In this document: one piece after another, positions 45,659-56,440 of the stretch
Layout of the letters: each line of letters opens with the position of its first letter
How positions within the stretch are numbered: the stretch's first letter is position 1
Assembly: GCA_018398585.1 (NCBI GenBank)
Contig: JAGTTD010000005.1
Coordinates: 13,939,355 to 14,003,354 of the forward strand
DNA: 64,000 nt
Direction: 5' to 3'
Source: Simmondsia chinensis
Taxonomy: Eukaryota > Streptophyta > Magnoliopsida > Caryophyllales > Simmondsiaceae
Position numbers and translations under genes: made by a program
Notes under the pieces: model-generated
Database searches by the model: none
Told to the model about the DNA's origin: nothing
Seen by the model: the letters and a program-made list of their open reading frames with translations, nothing else

Positions 45659-47878
45659 TGTCAAAAAAAGTGTCCTAAAATTCAAAATTATTCTGGATAT
45701 ACTATTTTAATTAATGAATAAATTGAAGTTCCAATCATTTTCCAACTAAATTTGTGTAAAGTGAGCTTATATAATTTACGTGATTTTCTTTAAGTATTGT
45801 CCAATAGATGGACAGAGTCCTCAAATTACATTTTACATGTTTGTTCTAAGTGGATAATGAAATTAAGCCACAGATAGACTTGGAACAAATAGTATGGAAC
45901 GTTATCTAAGTAACTCATGGTCGATGATGAGCTTGGACTACCTATATGTTAAGACCATGACTTGACACTTTAGATGACTTGTCTTGGTCATGTGGATGGA
46001 GTTCCAAAAGTGTTGGGTTAGTGTGTTTAATAAGATTGACATGCTGAGTTTGGACCATGTGGGTCACTTGTTTCTAGACTACTATCAGAGATGAGTGATT
46101 GATGTTGTACTGTTTGAACGACGACTCTTAATCCTGATGGTATTCTAGACTACTGCATGGAATGTTAGTTGCTTTGGTGTACTATAAGGTCTAAATGAAT
46201 GACTGAATTCCCACGTACACTGGGTAGCGGTGTGAATTGTGACAAGGATCAGGTATTTAATATGGAATTTGCAACCTCTTATGAGGTATAGATGTCCCCT
46301 GAGTTGATCGTAAGTATTTGAATAGTTTCGAATATTTAGCCAAAGTATTCCAGGTGTTGGAGATTTAGAATTTATACTATGAATATGTTCAAGTACAAAT
46401 AAATTATTCAATGAAGGGTGAGTCGGTATCTAATGGAGAAGGTGTGAGAAGGATAATGGTAGTAGTTATATTTATCATTTGTCATGGACATCAAGTAGAG
46501 GGGGTTTTGCTCCTATACAGTCAAATCTGGGAAATATCACATAAATGGTTTAAGTCTAGAGTGCAGTGAGATTTATTTAGTGGAATTAAGTCTCATTAAA
46601 TGGTAATTAAATTACATCATGATATGATTAATTTAACCCATTTCGAGCTAGATTTAAATTGCCCCTGAGGTCCCTACGCAAGCCTCTGTATTTATTGCCA
46701 TCAGAAAAATATTAAAGAATTCATGAAGTGAATTATTTATCCATGAGATGGGTAAATTAATTTTACCAAACATTATTCATGAGATGAATAAAATTAAAAA
46801 TTACAAAATAAAATATTTTTGAAAAATTAAAATTCATAAGATAAAATTTTATTTGTGGAAAACAAAGAAAAAAAGTGCCCAAATCTGCAATCTGCGTATA
46901 CTACATTAGAAGAACCAGTGCGCTGGCTCGTCCTGCTGGGCGATCCGCGTGCCACAAGGCGGGCCAATCACGGCCCACCACGTGGCACGCACTATGTGAA
47001 AAGGTTGAACGCATAGACTAATCCTGGACCGCCACGTGGCAGAGTTTTATTGGCTGAAACACGCGTTTTTTGCTTTGGTAGCCTACTATAAATAGAGTTA
47101 CCTATTCAAAGGTTTAGTATTCAATTGAATATAATTTTTTGCGTTTCTGGAAACTGTTTCGAAGGCCTAATTTGAGAGAACAATTTTCATTGAAAATTTT
47201 CTTTCCTTTGTTTTATATTTTTCCGAGCCCACTCTCCGGGCTGTTCGAGGTTACTGCGTCGAAGATCACTGGGTCTCGATTCCTTGGTATTCTCTGGAGT
47301 ATTTCTTTCTGGTTTTCTTTATTTAGAGCTATTCCAGGTATGTTTTTCTTTCCTTCTTCTTTAGTTTTCTCTTTTCTATTTGTTTACAATATTCGTTATT
47401 ATGCCTGTTTAAGTTTATGTATTATTATGAATATATTAGAGTAAAATGCCTGTAGATCTAAATTGGGAATTTAGATAATGTACATTTAAATTGAGAATTT
47501 AAATTTGTGGATTTAAAATTAGGAATTTTAAATCAACCCTATGCTTAGAATTAAGAATTCTAAACCCCTTCCGCTGAGTAAACTTTATAAAATTAGGGAG
47601 AATTTTTGAAATTCGTCCCAACAACCGGTATTAGGGCAAAGAGTTTATAAAGATAACCCTATTCCTGGGTTTATAAAGATAACCCTATTCTTGTGAACTC
47701 TCGCATGTGAGGTGTCACGAAGCATGACTCTCCGACCGAGGGCTTCGGTTGAGAGAATAGTCCTCTACTTTAAGTGCTCTAATAGGTACCCCTTGTTATA
47801 ACCACAGTTGAAAAATTGTGAACCCAACAATTAGTATCAAAGTTTATTTTTCAAACAACATTTCGAGTTTTTCCCAAC
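45659..47878 (+). repeat. 3' LTR of copia C
   Basis: 2220 bp, TGTCAAAAAAAGTG...TTTTTCCCAACA. A TATA box, CTATAAATAGAG, lies near 47086. A 25-30 bp tandem duplication ('gggtttataaagataaccctattc') occurs at 47645-47692. Confidence 0.85.
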
Positions 47879-48457
47879 ATCTTAAGGACCTTTTCTCGAA
47901 CGTAGTGAAAATCAACATTCACATACTTGCTACTGTCATTGGAGACCTGATCGGCCGTGAGGTATGGGACTAAAAACATTGTCACAATAGACAATAATCG
48001 GTCCTGGGTGTCAAATGCCGAGGTCGCGCAATAGGTACCAAAGCCATTCACTTTTAGCTACAGCTTGAGCAACAGCCCGATTCTCAAACTCCGTTGTGGA
48101 TTTGGACACAGTTGCTTGCGCTTTGGCCCTCCAAGAAATGAGGTTTGGTCGGAGGTAGACAGTGTAACTGGTAGTGGAGCGACGAGTATCGGGACAGCCA
48201 CCCCAGTCAGCATCAGCAAACCCTGTGACAGTGAGCGTGCGAGTAGGATCAATGAGTAGACCATGACTGGGAGTGGACTTGAGGTACCGAAGAATGCGTT
48301 TCAAAGCCTGCCAGTGGGGAGTGCGGAGAGCATGCATAAATTGGGAGACAAGGTTGATGACATAGCATATGTCAGGATGAGTCATGGTCAGGTACTGTAG
48401 GGCCTCCACTGCACTCTTGTACTCGATAGGGTCTTCAAGCAAGTCCCACCCACTCAA
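47879..48457 (-). pseudogene. Copia D RNase H, main part
   Basis: Minus-strand frame: AVEALQYLTMTHPDICYVIN, RILRYLKSTPSHGLLI, then RNase H FADADWGGCPDTRRSTTSYT, SWRAKAQATVSKSTTEFE and a shifted VDFHYVREKVLK, where copia C is inserted. It is the usual copia pattern with both key Asp residues. Confidence 0.9.
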
Positions 48458-49259
48458 AGAGAGATGTGCTTGAGTGGGGAGGGGGTTTTAACTAGTTTAG
48501 CCTCACAGAGATTATATTTGGTGAGAAGGTCAATGGTGTACTTGTGTTGAGAGAGAAATAGCCCACGGGAGTCATGGTAGGCCTGGATGCCAAAGAACAA
48601 GTATAACGGGCCAAGATTTTTCATTGCAAATTGGGTTGAGAGGGACTAGATGAGGGTGTTGAGATGGGAACTGTCAGAGCCAGTGAGTATGATGTCACTA
48701 ACATAGAGAAGAAGACATGTGAGGTGAGAATGGGTCTTATGGATAAACATAGAGGGGTCAGACTGATAAAAGGTGAAGCCAAGACTAAATAAGAAAGCAC
48801 TAAACCATTAGAACCATGCCCGTGGTGCCTGTTGAGTCATACAACGCTTTCCGGAGGCAACAAACATGATTAGATATTTGGGATGGATAAAACCTTGAGG
48901 TTGTCGCATATAAACTTCCTCCTTAAGGTAACCATGTAGGAATGCATTCTTAACATCCACTGCTGTGGTGGCCAGTTGTATGTAATGGCAAGCGTAAGTA
49001 TAAAGCGTATGGTGGCAGGTTTAACTGCTAGGCTGAAGGTCTCCTTGTAGTCGAGGCCTTCACACTGATGAAAACCTTGAGCAACAAGGCTAGCCTTGAA
49101 CCGTTCAACAGAGCCATCCGCTTTATATTTGACTTTGTATTTCCAAGCGCTACCTACAAAGTTTTTCAATGGATTATGGGGAACAAGATCCCAGGTGTTG
49201 TTAAGAATGAGAGCGTTAAACTCATCCGCCATAGCTTGTTGCCATTGGGGATTTTTCAC
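48458..49259 (-). pseudogene. Copia D reverse transcriptase
   Basis: The N-terminal frame (49259-48870) has WQQAMADEFNALILNNTWDL, WKYKVKYKADGSVERFKASL and LDYKETFSLAVKPATIR. A shifted frame gives LLYVSDIILTGSDSSHL: the catalytic YVDD box is YVSD. Then come LGPLYLFFGIQAYHDSRGL and SQHKYTIDLL. It is inactive through that change plus stops and frameshifts. Confidence 0.9.
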
Positions 49260-49872
49260 TGCCTGTGAGTAACAAGTTGGCTATTGAATTACCGTGATGG
49301 AGGATAAGGAGAGTGGGTACTTTACGTATGCCATCTTTAAGCCTGGTGTGCATAGGGTGTATATTTTGGGTAGAGGAGGCGGGCTTTTAAGTTGTCAAAG
49401 ACACGGCTGGAGGTCCGGGCGGGGGGACGTTGGCTACACTAAGGTCCGGGTCCGAACTAGACTTAGGTGAAGAAGGTGAGACACGGGAGAAATTGGAACT
49501 AAGTCCGAGGGCTACGCAGTCCAGACTGTGTTACCGAGACCAGTGGGCTTGGATGGCACAGTAGGGGGTGCAGCCCCCTGGTCGTGTGAGTCATTGCACC
49601 AGGTTGGGTTTCGGAAGCGGCCTGGTGTGGGACCGGGAACGTGGCAACAGCGGACTAGGGGGAGGAAGTATGTATGAGTAAAGGTGCATAAGGCGAGGCA
49701 TTAGTGATAGGAGCAATTGGGCGCACTAGTTCATGATAAGGAAACCTAGATTCATCAAATACTACATGCCAACTAACGTACATTCGTTTATTTAGGGGGA
49801 TCAAAACACTTGTAGCCTTTATAACGGGCCGTATACCATAGTAAAATCCAAGGGATAGACCTTGGTGTTAAT
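49260..49872 (-). pseudogene. Copia D integrase C-terminal region and linker
   Basis: Decayed sequence between integrase core and RT. Short frames carry Pro/Ser/Thr-rich wording typical of the copia linker. No intact ORF. Confidence 0.55.
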
Positions 49873-50313
49873 TTATGAGGGCACGGGATGTGATGTTTGG
49901 GTAACAAGCACACCCAAAGACTCTAAAACAGTTGTAATTAGATTTGTGCAAAAAAGTTTTTGAAAAGGGGAGAAGTTAGAGAGATTTGGCATTGGGAGAC
50001 GGTTTATAATAAAACATGCTGTACAAAATGCGTCATCCCAAAACCAGTAAGGAAGTTTTGAATGAATTAAGAGAGTTCGTTCCATTTTAGATAGATGTCG
50101 ATGCTTGCATTCCGCCACCCCATATTGTTCAGGGGTATCAGGACACGATAAATGAAAGTGAATTCCATCATCTCGGCATAGCGTATTCATGCACCTGTGA
50201 TCGAATTCACCTCCGCCGTCGCTTTGGAAAACCTTAATTTTCAAATTAAATTGGTTTTCAACTAAATTTTTGAAAGCGGTAAAAATGTCATAAACTTCAG
50301 ACTTGCGTTGCAT
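49873..50313 (-). pseudogene. Copia D integrase core
   Basis: It contains KVFQSDGGGEFDHRCMNTL with the second catalytic Asp, HFHLSCPDTPEQYGVAECKH with the catalytic Glu, and WFWDDAFCTACFIINRLPMP. The N-terminal zinc finger and first Asp would lie at 50320-50600, where frames are broken. Confidence 0.9.
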
Positions 50314-50577
50314 CAGATAAAGCCATGTAAATCGGGAAAAATCATAAATAAATAAAACATAATATTTATTTGCAGAATTAGAAAAAACTGGAGATTACCA
50401 AACATCAGAATGTATTCATTGTAACGGCATAGTTGTAGTATGTAATGCACGTTCAAATGACAGTTTCCTAAATTTATCTAAACAACAAGAAGAACATTTA
50501 TCTAGGAACTTAACATTTGGACAAAAATGTTGTTTACATAAGGTATCAAGAACAGTACTTCCTAGATGCTCTAGTCG

Positions 50578-51320
50578 CTAGTGCCATAGTGCGCCATGTG
50601 TTACCCGTGCGAGGAGCCCAACGCCATGTAGTAAAAAATTATATAGTGGTCCGTTATTGGGTACTTGTAGAAGCGGTGTCCTTGTGGCTTGGTCCTTAAC
50701 ACAAAAGAAGTTTGAGTCAAATTCAACCCTACACTTACGGTCAAAACATAGTTGTTCAATTGATATAAGGTTATGGGTAAGATCGGGCACAAGCATGACA
50801 TTGTAAAAAATAGAGGAATGTCTTTGGTATTGTTGTAGAGCCAACATGTGTAACAAGCAGTAACGCCCCATTCCCAACAAGACACCTTTATGACCAGAAT
50901 AAGGAAGAAGGTTACAGAGAATACCTGGTTATGTGTCATATGATTGGAGGCACGCGAGTCAGGATACCAATTATAGTCATGTGGTTCCCCAATAGTCATG
51001 GCAGCAAGAGATTGGCTGGGATCCGAGAAAGAGGTGCTATCAAAGCGATGAAAGCAGGCAACAGCGGTATGACCAATCTGTGAGCATATCTGGCAAAATT
51101 TAGGAGTGGGCCCAAGCACACATGCATTAGAGTGAAAAGGAGGACCAACCGAAAATTGAACCGGGTAAGGGTTGGTGGGGGGCCGCAGACCACAAGACGG
51201 CACGTGGCCTGGGGGTTTGGCTCCCCGGCCACCACAGCCCCCTCGCTGGTTCCGGCCACGACCACGGTTACGGCAGGCGTGGTTGTGGTTCGGTGGGGAA
51301 GATTGTCCAGTTGTAACCAT
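50578..51320 (-). pseudogene. Copia D zinc knuckle and protease
   Basis: An Arg/Gly-rich start (RNRGRGRNQRGGCGGRG) precedes the CCHC knuckle CQICSQIGHTAVAC and the protease site WYPDSRASNHMT, where the usual DSGA/T reads DSRA, so the protease is also damaged. The zone beyond, near 50880-50600, gives RKCRVEFDSNFFCVKDQATR-type pre-integrase wording. Confidence 0.88.
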
Positions 51321-51394
51321 AGCATGAGCCGGATCAGGCTTAGAACGTCCATAATTTCTATTTAAGGCTGCTTCCTCATTAAGTAAGGCAGATT

Positions 51395-52492
51395 TTAGTT
51401 CCTCGTAGGATTAAAGTTTTGAAGTTTGACGAGAAAATGTTGCAAAAGCAGTATATTCAAGGGGTAAACCATGAATAACAAAGTGTTGGAATACCCTAGC
51501 AGAAACAGGTGAGTCAATGGTAGCAAAATAATTTGTGATTGATTTAAATTCAGAAAGGTAAACGTCCATTGTTTTGCCATCTTTGCTGTGATTTGTGTGT
51601 TGAGTTCGGAGGCCATACTCCTTAGCCATGGAGTGATCCCGAAAACGCTTAGCCAGGGTATCCCACATGGCTTTTGAAGTTGGATGACGAACAATGTCTT
51701 TAATGAGGGAGCGAGAGAGTGTGGCAGCTATGCAAGATCTGAGACTCTGATCTGTGCGAAGCCATGTAATATAATCCGTGTTGGGGTAAGTCGATCCATT
51801 TGGGTGATATATTTAGGTAGGGGGACAGGGATAAGAGCCATCAATAATCCCTAATAGTTGATGAGCGAGTAGCAACATGTTAAATTGTTCCCGTCAAGGC
51901 GGTAGTCAAATGTTGTTTCAAGTTTGATCATGACAATACTAGTAATATTAGAAAGTGGAATGACAATTGGGGAGGAGGGGTGATTATAAGTATTCGGGTT
52001 TATAAAATTAAGGTTGGTTAAAGTGTGTGGAAAAGAGAAGAGGGCCACCGCGGCCGTCTCCCCATCGACATATGTAGACGCTAGAGAGAAGGACGGGACC
52101 ATGCCCCCACCGCTGACCATGGGTTGACCACCAAGGACGGTGGGACCCGCAAAGATGGGGCCGGCCAATGATAAAGACAACGCAGGAAAGAGGGATGAAA
52201 AAGATGGGATGCCCAGGTTATGTGCCAGGTTTAATGTTGACCTCCCAATTGGCGGTGGAGTACCGGAGATGGTGACATTGGCATCTACTGATCGAGGGAA
52301 AGGGGCACCGGAGGCAATGGATCCAACATTAGGGTTGTCGGTCACCACCGCCGGTGAGGTGGTACCCGTGGTTGCAGGTGAAGAGCCGGCATGGACGTGG
52401 CCGATTTCCACTGCAGATCAGGGGACACCGAGGGGGGAGGAGGGGGAGGAAGAGAGGGCACTTACATAAGATCGATTAGGTTTAGATGCCAT
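51395..52492 (-). pseudogene. Copia D Gag
   Basis: Minus-strand ATG at 52492. After a frameshift comes a long Ser/Pro/Gly-rich N-terminus (52411-51851) ending in SNITSIVMIKLETTFDYRL, the start of copia Gag proper. Later frames give WDTLAKRFRDHSMAKEYGL and DVYLSEFKSITNYFATIDSP. The PBS (minus TGGTGTCAGAGCG, 52629-52617) lies upstream. Confidence 0.82.
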
Positions 52493-52629
52493 TACTCAAA
52501 ATTTAAAAAAAATAGTAAGACAATGAAGCAACTGGAAAATTTAACACTTAAACACAGAAGAAAAAGAGAGAAAAAGAAAATAAGAGCAGTGGAAAAAAAA
52601 ATTGAATCAGAGAATTCGCTCTGACACCA

Positions 52630-52810
52630 TATGAATGTATATAATTGAATGAATGAAAGAGTACATGGGAGGCCCGTATATATAGGCAAATATAAGGAGA
52701 CATAAAGACTATAATACCCCTAAGGGTTAAGTCAAGTGACAAACAGGTAAATGTGAGAAACCCTAGTCTAGCCCCTACACTAAAACATTCTAGAATCATA
52801 TAATCTAATA
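52630..52810 (-). repeat. 5' LTR of copia D
   Basis: 181 bp, near-identical to 26660-26844 apart from a few indels. It abuts the iMet-type PBS. Confidence 0.87.
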
Positions 52811-52883
52811 AAGATTCCTCTAATGTAAAGGGGGGAAACCACGGGACGTTAATAAATGGTACTTCCTCCACTATCACCAAATC

Positions 52884-53270
52884 TGATAGCAACCAAATAT
52901 CGCACATCAATCTACAATCAAATACTCAACCAAGTAACCAAGTGACAAACCATCAGTCAAATGAATAATGTATATATTGATCTATATTTCACTATAATGT
53001 GAAATATTTACAAGTATAAATAGTAATTTGAAGAAGAAAGGAAAGGAAAAAGAAGATTAATAGAAAGCGGGGAGGACTAATGATGAGAGAGAGACCAGAA
53101 GCAACACATCAATTCTCAACATAAATCCCAAAGGACTCTCCTATGCTTATTATACTAGATAATTAGGTACTAATGGCTAATGTGGTGCATGGTTGGCATG
53201 TGACATGGCGCTTAGTGATGACTTGGCAGCTGAGACGAAATTCATATAAATACCCTTGTCATATTTTGTC
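52884..53270 (-). repeat. LTR of element H, copy 1 (3' LTR)
   Basis: It aligns with 58741-59150 ('ctacaatcaaatactcaacca', 'tgcttat.atactagataattaggta'). On the minus strand a PPT-like GGTCTTTGGAGAGGAAAG lies just outside at about 53280-53302. The outer part starts TGATAGCAACC. Confidence 0.55.
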
Positions 53271-53302
53271 TTGTATGGATACTTTCCTCTCCAAAGACCT
53301 TT

Positions 53303-53739
53303 GTTCTCAAGACTAATGGATACTGAACCACTTTCTAGATATCTTGTTTTAAAAAATTGTGCCAACCATTCAATCCTCTAGATATCATAATCCTCTCAGA
53401 TCAAATACTAAAATAAAAAAAATAAAATAACAAACTAATACAATTTTTTTAACCAAAATCCAAAAACAAACAAAAGACTCAACATTATAAATTTGTGCCA
53501 ACCATTCAATCTAATCAGCCCACCATTTAAAAGATAGTGACAAATAAGTTATTTGGTATAACTTTAGGGGCAAAAAGGTAAACTTACATTTTAGGGTTTT
53601 CCAATCCCAAAGTCTCTTAAATCTGAAAGTGGTGACATCTAGAGGGTGGCGATGGTGGCCATAGATATGGCTGGTTGTACTTCAAAGGCAGCGTGGTAGG
53701 AGTGTGGGCTAGTGGTTTGGCATTATGGCCTGGTGAACG
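53303..53739 (-). repeat. Element H interior, copy 1
   Basis: Non-coding stretch that aligns with 57840-58225, including 'ttttagggttttccaatcccaaagtctct'. It is interrupted by the TRIM-like element at 53740 and resumes at 55817-56020. No recognised protein domain. Confidence 0.5.
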
Positions 53740-53955
53740 TGTTACATGTAATTAGGGGTGTCATTTAGTATAAATAGGGATGTAAGGGTATCAATTAGAG
53801 GAATGAACGACGAAACAAATATCTTCTCATCTATCTCTCTAATTTCTCATCTTCTTCTTCTATTTCTCTCTCTCATCTAAACTCTCTTTCTCAATTCTAT
53901 CAAAACCCTAATCCTAACCCTAATAATCTAGGTTACACCCTAAATTGGTGTAACA
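53740..53955 (+). repeat. 5' LTR of element 2
   Basis: 216 bp. TATA box TATAAATAG at 53769. Downstream, in the leader, is a polypyrimidine tract of about 80 nt (53820-53900), then telo-box-like AACCCTAA repeats (53905-53934). Confidence 0.92.
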
Positions 53956-54403
53956 ATTGGTATCAGATTCAGGTTACGGGCTGCGTAATTGCTTGGAATT
54001 ACATCAGTGGCGGAATTGCTTAACGATTCGGTAACAAGATTTGATCAAGATGTTCATTGGATGTTAGATGTGCATCGGATCAAGATTCCAAGTCAATCGT
54101 CTAGAATTATCATATAATTTGGTAACAAGATTTGATCATTGCTGCACTGGTATAAAATTCTAATTGTTTCATTACATTTGATCAAATTTCGGTTTATAAG
54201 TTGCTGTAAGGAACTCGGTTGTTGGATTTTTTTGATTTGGTGCTACATGAATATTTGGTGCGCATCATTGTGAATTGTTGTTCTCACATGATTCAATTTG
54301 GGTGCTGCATTAAATTTGGTTAATTCTGTTGGAATTTGTTGGTCAATCGAAAGCTTGGATCCAGAATCAAGTTCGACGTATCAGGATTTGGTTGCGTTCA
54401 TTC

Positions 54404-55399
54404 ATGGCTGCAAGAATCGCTCAAGGAACCACACTCTTTGTAACGGTTTCCAAGTTACTCTATCCTATCACCCCGGATGTCCTTCACCAAGTCTTTTCTC
54501 CTTAAGGCCGCCTTAAGGGAATTGAGATAACCATAGCGACATCCTTAGGGGTTGAAGCTCACGTGACCTACACCTTACGATGGGATGATGAATATGCACG
54601 CAAGAATTTACATGGACGAAACATATATGATTATTGTTGCGTGATGCACATCACAACCGTGAATTCTATTGGGAAGGGACTTGTTGAACCCATGTATTCA
54701 ATTGAGCAAGGGCTTGACGAGATAAAAGCTAGGGCCAATTCCATCATAGTGTTGTTGCAACACTACAGGCGCAACCAAGGAATTGCGCCGGAAGTTTACC
54801 CCATCATTGCCCACGATAACAAAGCGGAAGAAAAATGGGTTGGCCCACCCATTGAAGGGGTCTCACACGAATCGTTACCGGAAGCACCCAAGAAACCTCT
54901 AGAAATCCAAGATCCATTGGATAACCATGAGAGGTTTGAACAACCACCAAAAATTCCAAATGGGCCTTGTGATGTTATGGACGAACAAGTTCATGCAACC
55001 GTGATAGGGGAATTACAAGACCCAGGGCCGGAAGTAGCAAAAGAACCCCTGACATTCCAAGCATCACACATTCCAACTGTAACTGGCAAATTGTCGCCAT
55101 CGAATGACCGTGAGCAAGAGGCACGAAGGACGTCCATGCAGCACAAGCATGATGGTACTAGGGCCAAGAAAAGGAAGGAATTAGCGCAGCATAAGTTTAG
55201 TGGTACTCGGGTCAAGAAACAGAAAATACGACACAGTGGGTTGCAAGGTGATAATAAGGGTATCAAGGCAACCGCACCGCGATACCACTATGCTTGGCAA
55301 AGAAGGAAGACAAGCCTTGGCCTCAACACAAGGGCTAAGAAGAGGCGGTTTTTGGAGTACTTTCCCGGACCGGGATTGGCACAAGCACAACCCGCATGA
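54404..55399 (+). pseudogene. PTB-like RRM protein with basic tail (one stop)
   Basis: The frame opens at the ATG at 54404 and runs 332 codons to 55399, with a single TAA at codon 34 (54503). This stop replaces what is normally Tyr or a similar residue in P-Y-G; everything after it stays open. Residues about 9-85 form an RRM with plant-PTB wording: LFVTVSKLLYPITPDVLHQ and GRNIYDYCC. The central part is Pro/Glu-rich (EAPKKPLEIQDPLDNHERFE). The C-terminal part is basic, with a duplicated module, GTRAKKRKELAQHK and GTRVKKQKIRH, and RAKKRRFLEYF, resembling nuclear-localisation or RNA-binding tails. In the element it occupies the only coding position. If read-through or an unmutated sister copy exists, it would act as an RNA-binding protein; that is inference. 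Confidence 0.85.
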
Positions 55400-55554
55400 A
55401 ACCACCTTGTCCTCCACCAAACTTAAGGGATCAGTTAGGGAATTCCATGTACTTAGCGGTAATATGATGTAATAATAATAGTTTTAAAACTTAGCATCAA
55501 AATCATAGATGCTACTCGTAGTCCATGTATCAGGGTGATCATTCCTACGTTTTC

Positions 55555-55600
55555 CGAGTTTTCTTCCTTGAGGGCAAGGAAGCTTTCGAGGTGGGAGTAT
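55555..55600 (+). promoter_or_regulatory. Hairpin and polypurine tract of element 2
   Basis: Inverted repeat CTTCCTTG/CAAGGAAG with loop AGGG (55563-55582), followed by the purine run GAGGTGGGAG (about 55588-55597) before the 3' LTR at 55601. Same arrangement as in element 1, with different but complementary arm bases. Confidence 0.65.
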
Positions 55601-55816
55601 TGTTTCATGTAATTAGTGGTCTCATTTAGTATAAATAGGGATGTAAGGGTATCAATTAGAGGAATGAATGACAAAACAAATATCTTCTCATCTCTCTCTC
55701 TAATTTCTCATTCCCTTCTTCTATTTCTCTCTCTCATCTAAACTCTCTTTCTCAATTCTATCAAAACCCTAATCCTAACCCTAATAATCTAGGTTACACC
55801 CTAAATTGGTGTAACA
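55601..55816 (+). repeat. 3' LTR of element 2
   Basis: 216 bp; a handful of differences from the 5' LTR. TATA box at 55630, CU-rich tract 55681-55762. Confidence 0.92.
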
Positions 55817-56440
55817 GAATGAAATTGGTGGGGGAGCCTGAGGGGTGAATGGGTTTGCGGTACCTGATGGTGGTGGTAGTTCTGGGGATCTTTGAGGGGG
55901 ATTGGCTACAGAGAAGATGATGGCGGCAAAGGTCAGTAGAGCGGCGATGGTGTTAGTGGTTAAGGCAAGGGCTTTGGGTTGCCAAACTATAGATAGATCA
56001 ATATTCGGTGAATATTTTATCATGATTAACTAAATTTTTGATATAAACATTGGCATATATTACATATTATTGTAATTGTGTATTACACGCTAAAATTTGG
56101 TTCCAATTATATACATAATGTAAGTGTATTTAACTATAACCTATATTATGAAGCTAAATATAGCATTATATTATAATAAAATTACAATTATTTATTTTAT
56201 TTAATTAATAATTTAGTTAAAAATTATATAAAAAAGAGTGCATGCTTTCAAAAGGAGCAGGAAATGCTGATAAACCCTGCCACTTGTCAGGATACATACT
56301 TATTAGAGGAAGGTATCCAAAAAAAAAAAAAAGTAATGCAAAATTTATAAAATTTGCTTACGTAGAGGCCAGTAGGGTGAACATTTTTTAAAATGAGCCA
56401 TTTTTGATAAATTTTTTTTTTTTTTATTTTGTGCCAATTC
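55817..56440. repeat. Element H interior remnant and AT-rich spacer
   Basis: 55817-56020 continues the H interior (aligns with 58233-58390). 56020-56440 is AT-rich with A and T runs and shows no coding or structural feature that I can support. Confidence 0.45.

Larger units (their letters stand above)
26985..47878 (+). mobile_element. Copia C: long plus-strand Ty1/copia with four nested insertions
   Basis: LTRs of about 2.2-2.3 kb (26985-34129 net of its insertion; 45659-47878) flank a long leader, copia Gag, protease, and remnants of integrase, RT and RNase H. Most of integrase and RT is deleted. The element sits in copia D RNase H; the flanks CCTTG and TCTTA are compatible with a decayed 5-bp TSD, because the uninterrupted coding sequence predicts CCTTA there. 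Nested inside are an LTR element (28257-33096), a 5S-headed SINE (34940-35221), a CACTA (35809-40835) and an inverted solo LTR (42811-45002). Confidence 0.85.
26660..52810 (-). mobile_element. Copia D: minus-strand Ty1/copia split by copia C
   Basis: Short LTRs at 26660-26844 (3') and 52630-52810 (5') flank a minus-strand Ty1/copia with Gag, zinc knuckle, protease, integrase, RT and RNase H in copia order. The coding wording and short LTRs suggest the Ale/Retrofit group. After removing the 20.9-kb insertion in RNase H (26985-47878), its length is about 5.26 kb, normal for the group. Candidate TSDs differ at one of five bases. All domains are broken. Confidence 0.88.
53740..55816 (+). mobile_element. 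TRIM-sized LTR element encoding a PTB-like RRM protein (element 2)
   Basis: Two 216-bp LTRs (53740-53955 and 55601-55816) start TGTT(A/T)CATGTAATTAG and end GGTGTAACA. The flanks are GAACG (53735-53739) and GAATG (55817-55821), a 5-bp TSD with one change, and the second H copy shows the uninterrupted context. PBS: TTGGTATCAGATTC (53957). The whole element is 2077 bp and has a single long frame with an RRM; there is no RT, integrase, protease or classical Gag. The near-identity of the LTRs implies a fairly recent insertion. Confidence 0.92.

Noticed and set aside
47645..47692. CRISPR-like or other regular repeat array
   Set aside because: Only two adjacent copies; a simple tandem duplication in an LTR. 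No spaced direct-repeat array exists in the window.
53905..53934. Interstitial telomere array
   Set aside because: Only a few imperfect CCCTAA units, present identically in both LTRs of one element, so they belong to the LTR.
54404..55399. Host PTB gene or processed pseudogene
   Set aside because: The frame is bracketed by an LTR pair with TSD, PBS and PPT and has only one RRM. A processed PTB copy would carry the other RRMs and a poly(A) tail.
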